Part shown: positions 10,664 to 22,128 of the stretch, one piece after another
Layout: the number at the start of each line of letters is the position of its first letter
Numbering within the stretch: the first letter of the stretch is position 1
Source of the DNA: Rhynchosporium graminicola
Lineage: Eukaryota; Ascomycota; Leotiomycetes; Helotiales; Ploettnerulaceae
Reading direction: 5' to 3'
Assembly: GCA_900074885.1 (NCBI GenBank)
Contig: FJUW01000001.1
Location: forward strand, 1,116,001-1,180,000
DNA: 64,000 bases
Made by a program: the position numbers and the translations under genes
Notes under the pieces: model-generated
What the model was told of the DNA's origin: nothing
Database searches by the model: none
What the model saw: the letters and a program-made list of their open reading frames with translations, nothing else

Positions 10664-11836
10664 TCAGTAGCCTGTAGAGGCATCCGACTCTTTATCTTGA
10701 GATTTTGCAGGGGCATTTCCCGGCTCTGGTATTTTTACAGCACCAATGCTGTCCCCCTTGCCATCAGGATACGCAACGCCTAAGAAAACTGGTTAGCAAG
10801 CCGGTCGTAATTAGGATTAGCCTGGGTGACCCACCTAACTTGGGATGCACAAGCCAGCCAGGCTTCATCATGTCAACCGTGCGTGACTTGGTCCAGTCGT
10901 TCAGTTTCTCCCAATTGACGCACTGATGAGTGGTAGCTTTAGCCACTGGGATTCTGCTACGTTCGTTCCACTCAAAAGTCAGGAGCCCAATATCACCATG
11001 ACACATGGATGCCTGGCGCAGAAAGTCGATGCAATGTTCTATACATGTTAAGTCAGCACAACAAAATATTCAGTAGCTTTGGATAAGTCTAACCGTTATG
11101 AAGACGATTCATCTCTCGCATATTATCGTCGAGATCTGGCCAATAGTGCTCCTGGTACATATACTGATGTATCCTTTTTAGACAATGAAGCTCGTGGTAC
11201 ACATTCAATACTCCAATGTAGCCATCACCGTCGGGGAGGGCAACTCCGCTGTCCAACCGGCCGTAATGCGCCATTATTTCTGGTTCCAGTCTGATGTTCT
11301 CCGCTTCAAGTTTGTTAGAAGTTTTCTGCGAGTCAAAAGAGGACAGAAGGGTGGCTTACGGTCCAAAAGATCATGCCACGCTTTGTCTAGAGTAGCACTA
11401 GGCTTTCCAGAAAACGATCCTTGTTCTTGCACTCGCGCTTCCAAGGTGAAAGTCTGTTCACTGAACTCGAGGGCTTCTATGGCAGGAGCTATTGTAGATT
11501 TCCCTCAGAAAAGCTTCGTTGGGTCCAGATTGATTGCATTTTGGATGACTTACAGAAAGGAAGTCCATGCTTCCTTGAGAATTTTAGTTCTTTCCTTGTT
11601 GCAACAAGATATATCGTCAATCCATAGATGATAAATAGGATGAAATGAGCAATCAGCAACGATCGATAGCGTTGCCATATGGAGCGTCGAAGCGAACCGA
11701 AAGGCACTGATTTCTCGACGAAGCTGCTTGAAGAGCCCTCGTCGGACGAACTCAGCGACGGAGAATAATGTCCTTTGGAAGACATGAATGGCGGCTTTGA
11801 GGTAAATCGTTCTTTGGTTTCCCGAAGAAAGCTCAT
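10664..11836 (-). CDS. UstYa-like oxidase (DUF3328), cluster copy 2
   Basis: There are five exons (11836-11554, 11488-11360, 11303-11094, 11038-10835, 10779-10664), 313 aa, exact multiple of three. It has a Ser-rich cytosolic N-terminus, one membrane segment (LLIAHFILFIIYGLTIYLVA, about 60-80), then LDKAWHDLLDPENIRLEPEI, the first metal-type motif YHELHCLKRIHQY, and the second motif EHCIDFLRQASMCHGD. The end is HPKLGVAYPDGKGDS plus a polar tail. It pairs with copy 1 as ustiloxin clusters pair UstYa with UstYb. Three of four intron positions match copy 1. The intron directly after HELHCL in copy 1 is missing here and one before EHCID is present instead. It is divergent from the OPT gene. Confidence 0.88.
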
Positions 11837-12696
11837 GCTGATAAAATTCTGTTTATTCGGTTGATCCAGGTAGCTAGAAATACAGAAGAGAGACTGAAAT
11901 CTACCAAAAAGAAGTATGAGCTAAAAATTCCGCAAGTTCTCTGCACTAAAAGTTCTTAGAACGGGGGCCGGGGGTATGGCTCTAACTTCAGATTGTCCTC
12001 GTTCAATGTCTAGTTTGTAACGCGGAATACTACAACCTATACTACACAATATTTACCGGCCAAACAACCAGGATAGTTAGTGTCACTTCACAGCTTACGT
12101 TACTATGCATATAGGTACTGACGCTGCATGTACCAAGCATTTATGCAGCAGGAAAAGTGGATGCCACGCTGTGATTGAATTCGGCTGGAAATAACAGGAG
12201 CAGTAACATACACCAGGGGCATCCCATCATAGAGATTCGCGTACCAATAGACGGGGTTATTGACTTGAGTCAGAGGTAAAATGGAGGATTTAGGTAAGAC
12301 TGCAGGCTAGAGCTAGCTCCTCGCTTAATCCACAGCAAGGGACAGTGCATGCTTCTGCATGCTTACCTCGCCCCCTGGGGAACTTGTGACAGTGCATAGA
12401 ATATTTACCTCGCATATGTGCATTCACGCAAGAATATTCGAGACTCTTTGATCCTCCTTACGGTCTTACGGGCCCGACGTGCGACGTGAATATTTCCTAG
12501 GGGACAATTACCACACTCTACGTTTGCCACATAGTCAGGCGTCTGGACTATGAGTGGTGCTTCACCGGGGGGCACATGATTCTCGTCTTCTCAGACTGCG
12601 ATATACTTACACGTCAGATATCTGAAGACGCCGTTGTGCTCTTCATCGTCAAAGTAACTTGGCCAGCGAAATTTGTCTTCCAGTGAACTTTTGATC
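11837..12696. promoter_or_regulatory. divergent promoter, UstYa copy 2 / OPT transporter
   Basis: This 860-bp gap carries a repeated two-part motif: GACAGTGCAT at 12341-12350 followed by TTACCTCGC at 12363-12371, and again GACAGTGCAT at 12388-12397 followed by TTACCTCGC at 12405-12413. It is a candidate site for a cluster regulator. No regulator gene for the cluster is seen in the window. Confidence 0.5.
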
Positions 12697-15289
12697 ATGC
12701 GATCGAGCATACAGTCTGCTGCCAGTCGCGATGGAAATACCAATGTACATACATGGGAAAGTGCAACCGAACAACTGCTGTCTCGTTCAAGTACAAGCAC
12801 TATCAATACTACAGACGATGAATTTATGGAAAGTAACGAAGCGGCCGCCTTAACAGATCCCTTCCGGCCTTTTGATATGCCAGATGAAGATCAGAACCTC
12901 CTCACCCTTCGCGCAGTTGTGATGGGAGTTACCTGTGGAGTGCTCATGAATGCTGCAAATATCTACATGGGCTTGAAATCAGGCTGGGGCCAGTCAGCCA
13001 GTATGTTTGGAGTGAGTCTTGCATCGATTCCTCCATGAAAACTCCTTTGATACTCTGACAGTCGCTGGTCGGTTTTGCAATTCTGAAACCTCTCTCGGTG
13101 CATTTTGCACATTTACCACTCATCGGCGGCACTTTCGGTCCACGGGAAAACAACATTGTTCAAACGATTGCTACATCTGCCGGAGGAATGAGTAACATTT
13201 TCGTCGCAGCGTTCCCAGCAATTTATCAGCTAAAATTAATGGACACCCCCGCGAGAGATTTCCTTAAAATTATTACTTTGACAGCCGTCGGTGGTCTATT
13301 TGGAATGTTTTTCTCGACACCACGTAAGCTATAATATACAAATATTCTTATTTGGGGGCTAATCGTTTTAGTTCGCAGATTCTTCATCATAGACGCTGCT
13401 CGTGAGCTGAATCTTGTGTTTCCGTCGTTGTCTGCCACCGCGATTACAATTCGCAGCCTTCACTTAGCTTCAGATGGAGTGTCATCGGCAAAGAAAACGA
13501 TGAATGCTCTTGGATATTCTTTTACCGGCGCTCTACTACTTCGCTTCTGTTCCCGATTCGCACCGGGCTTATTGTGGGTAAGTGATTGTAAATTTGACCT
13601 CCTTCTGCTTTTTTCAGCTCATGATACTTTTAATCAGGACTGGCATCCTTTCACATGGCTATACTTAGTTACCAAAAACGATGCACTACTGTCGTTCGAA
13701 AGCTGGGGATGGTTCATTGAATTTTCACCTGCATTCATAGGATCCGGAATGCTTGTAGGTATGAATGTTGCGCTATCATTCTATTTGGGGGGTGTATTGG
13801 CTTGGTAAATTTCTGGAAGAAGTCATTCTTTAGACCAAGATCGCTGATCAAAAATACAGGGGTATAATTGGACCATTACTGGTTTACAATGGTCTAGCTT
13901 TTGGCGAGTCTGTATCGAATGATCCCAAATGGTTGTCGTACCGATCTTATGATTCCCTGTCCCACGAGTTCAGCGCCCCAAATCATCCAAGTCCGCGATA
14001 TTGGCTATTATGGCCCGGTCTTCTTTGTATCGTCGCCGTCTCGTTCACAGGTACGTCTGGTGCCTAAAACACGGAATATCATCTAACAATTTGGTGTAGA
14101 GTTACTCTGTCAGTGGAGGATATTCTGGGCTACCGGTCAAGTGTTATGGAAAAACATCAAAAGAAACCGTCTTCGCTCGTCGGGCAATACTGCGGGAACC
14201 TTTCTAGATCCGCCCTCAAATGATGCAGATTATTTCGATCGAGAAGATTCGGTCAAAACCTGGATGTGGCTACCAGGCCTAATACTTGTCATCATAGGCG
14301 CTTCTGCATTAATGCGGTGGCAACACAATATGCCAGTGACAGAAACATTGTTGGCATTGTTTCTTGCTTTCTTTTTCTCACTTCTGGCTATTCAGAGTTA
14401 TGGAGTTACAGGTCAGTTGATTTGAATCGCAAACGATTTAGCGAGGATTGAAATGGTCTGATAATTGATAGACATCCAACCATTGACCGCTGCATCAAAA
14501 GCTTCTCAGATAGTTTTAGGTGCAGCAACCAGAGACAAAGGCTATACGATTTCAAATAACCAGCTCATGAATTTGATCGGAGGGACATTAGCCAGCACTT
14601 GCGCAAATCAAGCATCCGGTACGTAACCATAGTCCTACCTGAGCTTTGTGGCCTGGTCTAGCTGACTAATAGGCATTTCAGATCTGGTGGGTGATTTTAG
14701 AGTTGGCTTCCTCTTACGGACTTCACCCAAAATCCAATGGTGGGCTCAAGGTATTGGATCACTCTTTGCTGTTATCATTGCCCCCTCACTATTTTTGATC
14801 TTTTCAAATGCGTATCCTTGTATAAATGACCTCGATGCAAACTCTTGTCAATTCGCAGCACCGACAGCAGCAGCTTGGCGCGCAGTAGCAGTCGCCGTCA
14901 CAGAGCCTGATTTCCCAGTACCGAGATCCAGTGCTATCTTCGCTATCATACTTGCTGTAATAGGTAGCTGCTCTGTCCTGATCCGTTATCACCTGTGGGT
15001 TGGAAAACGAGAATGGCTTCGACAATATCATCCTAATTTCATGGTCATGGGACTTGGATTCATCACACCAGCCTTGCAATATGGATTTGCAATGGTTATT
15101 GGCGCTACAATAGCCTTGATTTGGTCTAAAAGGAACTCAAAGTCTTTTAATGCCTTTGGATATGCCGTAGCGGCAGGTTTCGTGGCTGGGGAGGGCATCG
15201 GAGGGGTGCTGAATGCGTTCTTGGAGATAATCGGGTTTTCCGAAAAGGCATATCAAACTAGCATTGGGTGTCCCGCAAATTCTTGCTAG
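12697..15289 (+). CDS. OPT-family oligopeptide transporter
   Basis: There are eight exons (12697-13011, 13062-13323, 13372-13577, 13638-13804, 13860-14050, 14100-14411, 14472-14618, 14682-15289), 735 aa, exact multiple of three. The ATG at 12697 was chosen; the codon extending it upstream is TTG. After a polar N-terminus it shows the OPT pattern of many membrane segments, with LRAVVMGVTCGVLMNAANIY, NNIVQTIATSAGG, GIIGPLLVYNGLAFG, and near the end GFVAGEGIGGVLNA. OPT proteins carry tetra- to hexapeptides, glutathione or metal chelates by proton symport. Its position beside the UstYa genes suggests transport of the cluster peptide or its processing products, which is inference. General peptide uptake unrelated to the cluster is the alternative. 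Confidence 0.9.
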
Positions 15290-16017
15290 ATGAATTAAAA
15301 TGTAATGAGCCTAGATATGCGGAATCTGTGGGCAATCTAATGAGTTCAAACCGAAGCTAGCTTGGCGGGAGCCAACATGAACTCCCGACTTCCTCGTCCA
15401 GTTATCGATGCCAAAAGTTTTGATTGATCCTTGAATACGCGAATAAATTACGTTTGTCGAACTCAGCTATCTGTATTATTCTTGAACACATGGAATGATT
15501 ATATGATTATAGATACGCTATGATCATTCGTATCGCTTGTCCTATAGTCTACTCTGCTTCCTGGCTACCTCGGTAAGATTGACTACGAGAAACGATTTTT
15601 AGGCATTCAATCTCTTTTAAAATTCTCTCAGCGTGTATCTCATATTCTTCATGCAGCGAAAGGATGTCCCGCGCTATCTTCCTTGTCGCCCAGCCCACCG
15701 CATTGTGTCAAGTTATTGACATGACAGCTTGGCAGATCCTGTCTTTTGAGAGTAAGCGCAAAGAAAACCATCAGTATAGTCATCAAGCAAGCAAAGATCT
15801 AGTGGTCTCACTTAACTCCTCGCGCGTAAAAGGCTTCCAAAGACACTCGGGAATATCACCTCTAGCAACTAGGATAAGAAACCAGCAATATCGACAAACG
15901 ACTCGCATTTGGCTAGAGATCACAAAGGTCTTGGTATACATGTGCATTATCAGTATCTACCCTGATATTTAGTCCTGCACAATATTCTTAATCCTCACAA
16001 ACCTGCTTTGTCCCCTG
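15290..16017. other. tail-to-tail intergenic region
   Basis: No gene is supported in these 728 bp between the OPT gene and the converging reductase gene. A 102-codon open frame (15664-15972, plus) begins with ATG but has no recognisable content and overlaps the probable 3' UTRs. Confidence 0.45.
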
Positions 16018-16995
16018 CTACCAATCACAAGCCCCTCCAAGCAGCACCGCTAACTTCTCCAGCCATATCTGATCAGTCTCATCAAACCCATTCAGCACCG
16101 CACAATCGATATCAATGATCGCCACCACCTCCTCTTCAGAACCATTCTTTAGAATAGGAATGACGATTTCGCTTTTTGAATCGCCATCACATGCAATATC
16201 TATATATAGTTAGAGATTGAGGTGACTCGTCTAATCTCGAATATTTCCATGGGGATAGAAAGGAAGTTTCAAATAGGAATCTGAGAAAACACTTACGACC
16301 AGGAAATGCCTCCACATCCGGCACTAGCTGCGTCCTCCTCTCCGATGCAGCAGTCCCGCACACACCACGTCCAAACAGTATCGTTTGACAAGCTACCTTG
16401 CCTTGGAAAGGACCGAGAATCAACTGCTGCCTTGGTTTCCCTGTTGAAGGACTAGTTGGTGGTTTAGAATCGAGGACATAGAAGCCTGCTTGTAATCAGT
16501 GTTTGATATACCTGGAAGAGAGTAGGGAGAGGGAGTTGGCAGAAGGGAACGGGAAAAGGTAAGAGCTTACCAGCCCAGTTGACGTCCGCCGAGGGAGAGG
16601 GTAGGGAATTATAGGCGTGCCATAGTAGTGATGCTGCATTGGCGAGATTGCTAAGAGGTTCTCATGTTCAGCATCTTTTATACCATACAACTACCCCACA
16701 CGTGATAAACGTGATAAATTCTCTCTCAAAAACGCACCAGACCTGTTTAGGAAGTTAGTACTTGTTCATTTCCAAAGCAAGGCCGGGAAAACATGAGAGG
16801 AGTTGATTACCCAATTCCTCTGCCCCTCAAACAACGCCTCGGCTTGCTCCAAGACCTGCGTATACGCTTCCTCTTTCGTTCCGTTCACAGCAAAATTCGA
16901 GGAATCCGCATGAACCTACAAGATCTTAGGATTTTTTCCTTCTTCTAGCACCATTTTTGGGGAACGATTCAGAGTCGGGGAGAAAACTTTACCAT
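16018..16995 (-). CDS. free methionine-R-sulfoxide reductase (GAF domain)
   Basis: There are six exons (16995-16993, 16915-16811, 16742-16738, 16650-16571, 16485-16297, 16199-16018), 187 aa, exact multiple of three. The first coding exon is only the ATG and the third is 5 nt; together they restore the family N-terminus MVHADSSNFA...NWVCNLANAASLLWHAY. The GAF core follows: DVNWAGFYVLD, GPFQGKVACQTI, GRGVCGTAA, HIACDGDSKSEIVIPI, then DIDCAVLNGFDE and the C-terminal tryptophan. The cysteines in GRGVCGTAA, VACQ and HIACD fit the redox set of fRMsr, which reduces free Met-R-sulfoxide in the cytosol using thioredoxin. The length equals that of fungal relatives. A plain ORF search misses most of this gene. 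Confidence 0.88.
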
Positions 16996-17442
16996 ACTTT
17001 CGGCTGGAGCAGCAGGCTGGTTTCAAGCTCGAAAACACAAACTACAAGATCTCGGTGGAAAATTGGGTGGTTGTTGAAGTGGAGCGTATGGGTTGGAAGT
17101 TTGTAATGGAAATTTACAGTCGAGCACGTGATATGAGCTCATTTGAGTTTTACAGGGGTGTGGAGGAGGATGAAGTCGACTTTTAAGCGATGGCTTGGTA
17201 ATATTCTTTTTGTTTATCTGAGCTTCGCCAATTGTGTTGAGCATTTAAGGAGCGTGTAGTGTGAGGGTGTGAAGACCTTGACTGAGCCGCTGTCAGAAAA
17301 CTGTAGCTCGTCGCCTGAGGAAAGCCATGTCAAATCTGCGGCAAGGAAAGTGTACTGCTTGAAATGTGCCTTTGATTCGACATACAAAGCACACTCAAAG
17401 CCGAAAACATAACCTTTACTCCAAAGTTGTAGCAAAACATTA
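16996..17442. other. promoter side of the reductase / 3' end of RPA43
   Basis: These 447 bp hold the upstream region of the reductase and the 3' UTR of RPA43, both on the minus strand. Open frames here have no recognisable content. Confidence 0.4.
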
Positions 17443-18405
17443 TTATCGCTGTCGGTGCCTCTTGGCTTCTCCATCCACTGCATCAGTCTCAACTGCGACC
17501 CCCAGACTCGTAGCTCCAAGCGCTCTCGACCCACCAAGCCGCCTTCCAGCTGTATCTCTGCTAGTCTCCACCCCGTTCCTTTCATCCTCTACCAGCTTCT
17601 TTTCCGCCGTCTCGCTCAACATCGTACCCTCAATGCTCAAGAATCCCCTCTCCCTATCATGACTGGACTCAATCTCTCGTACACGAAATTTCACCATGCC
17701 CTCAATCTTCTTCCCCTCTCCATCGACATAGTGCCCAGACCCTTCTTCAGCATACGTCTCTCCCTCTCCCTCCCAGCCTTCTCTCGCATCACTAACATCC
17801 TTCCATTTCCAATCGCTCGGCAGTCGTTTCCTTTCTATACTCGCATTAAACAGATTCCAGCACACCAGACCTAAATGACCTTCATTTTGCAAATTGACAT
17901 ATCCCTCCAACCACGCGCCCTTCTCTGGTTTGAAGAGCAAGAATTCTGCTGTAAGCCAAGTCCAACTAACAGCATATTCATCGTGATTCTGCAGGAGGAC
18001 ATCCTCACCATCATTCCCAAACGCCTTTTCGGATAATCGCGGATTGCTGTACGAGAGGAGTACACCGTTGAATGGAGGGTAGTATGTGAGGAGGAGCGGC
18101 GAGAGATGTTCGGCGCATATTCCTTCGAGCGGGAATTTTTGCGATACAGGGGCCAATGGCAGATATAAAGACGAGGTCTGCATATGGAATGGCGAGATCG
18201 TAGCAGGCGCACTCAGAACCTCAGACTCTGCAGCTTTTGAATCGGATTTTTGTTTCTTGGCTTTTGTCTTGGGGCCCTCTTCCGTATGGTCTCTTTTCCG
18301 CTTCTTTTCGCCGTGTGAAGATTTCGACTTGTTGTCTGCTTTCGATTTGTGCTTTTCGGACCCCATGGTGTCTGTCTGGAGGGGAAATTTCGTCTCGATT
18401 GACAT
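17443..18405 (-). CDS. RPA43: RNA polymerase I subunit RPA43
   Basis: Single exon, 320 aa from the first ATG at 18405 (a second ATG at 18366 is also possible). The N-terminus is a Lys/Ser-rich nuclear-type tail (HGEKKRKRDHTEE, KTKAKKQKS). A segment typical of RPA43 follows: SSLYLPLAPVSQKFPLEGI, HLSPLLLTYYPPFNGVLLSY, and an OB-fold part WLTAEFLLFKPEKGAWLEG...HLGLVCWNLFNASI. The subunit forms the stalk with RPA14 and contacts Rrn3 for rDNA transcription in the nucleolus. Its promoter is shared with the J-domain gene. The C-terminal tail after REIES is poorly conserved. Confidence 0.82.
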   Translation of the reverse strand: MSIETKFPLQTDTMGSEKHKSKADNKSKSSHGEKKRKRDHTEEGPKTKAKKQKSDSKAAESEVLSAPATISPFHMQTSSLYLPLAPVSQKFPLEGICAEHLSPLLLTYYPPFNGVLLSYSNPRLSEKAFGNDGEDVLLQNHDEYAVSWTWLTAEFLLFKPEKGAWLEGYVNLQNEGHLGLVCWNLFNASIERKRLPSDWKWKDVSDAREGWEGEGETYAEEGSGHYVDGEGKKIEGMVKFRVREIESSHDRERGFLSIEGTMLSETAEKKLVEDERNGVETSRDTAGRRLGGSRALGATSLGVAVETDAVDGEAKRHRQR

Positions 18406-18720
18406 TCTGGGAGCTATTGGAAGAGGAGTATGATTCTGGTGTCTCAAATTAACCTTAAAGCGCAACTTTTTTTGTGCCCCGAGGCTGACAGGCGGCCGCT
18501 AGCGCTGCATTAGCGCAGTTTTCTGCCACCTCGGAAGGCGGCGTGACGATGTGGCCAGTTTCAATATTGGGGTTTCTGGAGCCTCGCGACTTTATTTTCT
18601 AAGACATATTTCTGGATTCACCTTCTTACCTCCCACAACTTCCCCTCCTTCTTTGAACAAGAGATATTCCACTTCATGATATAATCTTAGAGTTCTTCAT
18701 AGACCTTGCACAGATACATC
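18406..18720. promoter_or_regulatory. divergent promoter, RPA43 / J-domain protein
   Basis: A compact 315-bp bidirectional promoter with GC-rich blocks around 18490-18520 (GCGGCCGC, AGCGCTGCATTAGCGC) and a CT-rich leader before the J-domain ATG (18620-18660). Confidence 0.4.
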
Positions 18721-19874
18721 ATGTCTGCCAGTAACTTGCTCTCTCTTGCCGGCTGGACATTTCTACCAAACGTAAGTACCCCTCTTGAGTTATCGCGAAA
18801 TTCCAGCAAACTGTAACGAAACCTAGGTACTGATAATATGACCAGTTTGTCACAGGATGGCTCCAGACAATTTACTACGGTATCATGATTCGCGCAGGTG
18901 ATCCAAAACCACAACCCGGCAGCCCTCGCTACATCGCGCATCGCCGGCGCATACACATCATAGTAGTATCTGCCTACCTACTTTACACAATATATGAGGC
19001 CGACTGGGCGATACGGCGAGCAAGTGACTTCTATCAAGACCTAGGCGTACCATACACAGCTACAGAAAGGGAGATTAAGTCCAGATTTCGGCGGTTAGCA
19101 GCCATCTACCATCCCGATAAAGTGTCCTCTACCTCCCCGGGCGGCGAAGGATATTTCGTGCACCTCAAACTCGCACAAGACACACTACTCAACCCAGCCA
19201 AAAGATTCGCATACGAGCGCTTCGGCCCCGAAATCATACAGTGGCAGCGCTGCTCCGGCATCCGCGATTTCGTCCTTCATGGCCTCCAGTCAATCCTCCC
19301 TTACTACGGTGTGGCAGCCATATTCATGTACATACTCGGCATGCAGGGATATTTAGAGTGGGGTAAATATTGGCGCTGGCTTACGCTGGCTGGATTTTGC
19401 GTGTTCGAACTACATACTATTTCACGACCACATTTCCCTTCCTTCGCGGTTAAGATAGTCAATCCTCTCCTCACAAAGTTCACCGCACATCCACCATACC
19501 TGCCCTTTCAACTCATCCAACTAGGGAGAACGATAAGTGTTACTCTCTACATCGCATTTTCACAGATAGGACCACATCTCGAACCACCTACACCGGTCGT
19601 ATCGAATGCGACACCTGAGGTACAATTAAAGCAACAATTAGATCGGTTGGAAGCTACGGCTAAGACCGTGGATGTCGAAGCGACGAGAGCGGTGCAGTTG
19701 GAACTGAGTCCGTTCATGGGTGATGAGCAGGCTATTGGTGATGTGAAGGGCAAAATGAAGGAATGGTTGGTGCAGAATACTATACAGAGTGACCCGATGG
19801 TTAGAGATGCGATAGGTACCTTGTTAAAGAAACGAAGGACTGATGCACCGGCTGGGGCTAGAGGAAATAGATAG
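18721..19874 (+). CDS. membrane J-domain (DnaJ) co-chaperone, ER type
   Basis: Two exons (18721-18771 and 18846-19874), 359 aa, exact multiple of three. The first exon gives MSASNLLSLAGWTFLPN; splicing restores LPNFVTGWLQTIYYGI. A membrane segment (IHIIVVSAYLLYTIYEA, about 45-62) precedes a J domain (about 72-140) with the diagnostic HPD in AAIYHPDKVSS. Two more hydrophobic segments follow (about 155-200), then a soluble C-terminal region with a coiled-coil-like stretch and a basic end (KKRRTDAP). Such proteins recruit Hsp70 to the ER membrane, as Sec63 or ERj-type factors do. I cannot assign it to a named yeast orthologue. Confidence 0.85.
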
Positions 19875-22128
19875 CCCTAAACTGGATATGTGCTTTCCTG
19901 TACTTGCAGAATGAGTGAAATCAATTTCTATGCATTTCAGGTGGCTGGACTACAGGGTATTGTTCGGTGTACACACGTTTGTCTGTAGGTCGGATGAACT
20001 AGTGTCATGATTTATGAGTGGAAAGCTTGTCTTTTATTTACATACAGGGATCCTCGCTACTGACCTTCTTAGCCACGCTAGTCAAAAAAAACATCTGCAC
20101 CAAAGGTACAGTAAGAAACAACAACAGGGACGAACACACACCAGATCTGGGCAAAAAACAGGCTGAATTCTACCAGAAAACGACTAGCCCATTCAGAAGA
20201 TCTATAGATATATAGCGTATTTCGACTCCTCAGACGAAGTTCGTGATGCTATCAAGATTTGATACGCTCCAATTCCCCAAGGATAAGTGCCGATGCTACG
20301 GAATGCAGGTAGATTATGGTCTCAGACACAATGTGGCTATTGACGAGCAATATCGGTATACTTCTATAACCCGCCAGCATACTCCAATCTTTCTTAACCT
20401 CGGCAAGAATCTGTAAATAAAACTTCCCTCTTTCCGGTGTTCACATTATGTTTCTGGATCGGGAAATTTACTCATTGCTTCGAGAATGACTGACTCTTCT
20501 ATCCAACCAAGCAATGGCGATAATCTCTCCGAGTATGGAATGTTTTCTTCATCTTCTTCTGGCATCTTTAGCTCTTTTCGCAGGCTAACAGCGGAGCTTC
20601 CACTTCATGTACTATCAAGGCGATAGTTCGCAAGCTCGAATCAACGCCTTCGGTAACCTCACAGAAAACATTGTCGGGAGATCATCTATAGCCAAAGTAA
20701 GTACTCTCTACGGATACAAAAAGCCCGACTATGAAAAAGGCTTCAAGACACACGAAAAGCATAATCTAATCCAGGCCATCAAATGTCCCTCCTACGCCAG
20801 GCGAACCCCGGAGGATACTTTATGAATACGTCCTCCTTTCCTGCTGCTAGAGCTCAGCGAGCATTAGAAAGTTCGTATCGAGTGGCTGTTCTGGGTAAAT
20901 GCCAATACAATCATACTAAACCATAATATCCCTCAAGGTATTCACGTCTCCCCCAAAGCACGACAACATCCATTTTCTCATAATAAAGTATCGCAACGGG
21001 CTCAAAAACGGCTATTTCTTCATACAAGTTGTTTCCTGGACCGTAAAATATTTTTTCTGCAATTACGTCGTTCTGGGAATTTCAGCCAAACACGCAATTT
21101 ACTTTTGAAAGTCAAAGCGCAAGGGAGATCCTACTGAATGGAAAGATATGTGTAATTCAAACGGCAAGAGTAAAGCAGCGCTGGTTAAGACCTCGCAAAG
21201 ATGAGGGGGTCAGGGACTTATGAATAATATGGCGAGAAGGGATTAGGGGATTTTGTTGCCGGATACAAATTATCTAGTTGAAATAAAGAGCTTTTTTTGG
21301 AACAATTTGACGAGGCAGTATTCACTGGCTTGGTCACAATCGGAAACGCACTGCTTGTTTGCCGCTAATCTCATACGCTTTGACACCCAGAAAAATCCTA
21401 AGATGTACTGCGATCAACCAACGATCCATATCGCCTAGCAGACAGCTCCTTTGGCAAATTTAGCTCTATCCATTGCTGGTCAGCAAGATATTCTCTTACA
21501 TACAATTTTAGTGGAATTTGGCCTCATGCAAACAAACTGACTATTTGCCATCATAATCTCCACTATAAAACCCACTGTTCCGAAGACATTCGCCAATGTT
21601 GATAATCCACATTGGCCTGTGGGGAGTGTTACTGGCTCTTTCTCTTGCTGAGTATTAAGAATCTGCTCGCTTGTAGTCATGTCTGGGTCTCGACATGTAA
21701 AAATGCATAACTTACTTATCTGCTGTTGGTCCCATCCTCCATCAAGTCCAAGTTCTAGAAGAACTGCAGAACTCCATCCCCTACATTAGCCAGTAGATCG
21801 TGCTCCGGACCCTATCTGCTACTCGCCAGCACGAATCCTCTTATGTGCAATCATAACCAGGGCTCTCCTCAGGAGGCCTGACCTGTCAATTTTTTGTCAT
21901 CAGTTGGGCTCATGAGTGTCGACATCATAGAAAGTTTGTCTCGACCCATTTTACCATCAATGAACCAGCCCGGGCTCGTTAAGAACGGAAGAACGTATCA
22001 TCGAGGTCGTATTTGTTGTTCTGTTGCAAGTGCAGCTCGATGGCCATTATTGCTTCCTCTGCAAGTACCTACCGACCCCTACCACCAGCTACGCAGGCGT
22101 TCTTCAAAACAGCGTGCATGGTCAGCGC
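19875..22128. other. 2.25-kb stretch without a recognised gene
   Basis: Only short open frames (72 codons or fewer) without domains or coherent splice structure are present, for example 20607-20825 plus and 21480-21680 minus. It may be intergenic DNA or an old decayed locus. The left part carries the 3' UTR of the J-domain gene. Confidence 0.4.

Noticed and set aside
11185..11631. 148-codon plus-strand frame
   Set aside because: It is antisense to UstYa copy 2, whose spliced exons give a full conserved protein.
15664..15972. 102-codon plus-strand frame
   Set aside because: It has an ATG but no domain, and lies in the short gap where two genes converge, so it is probably UTR.
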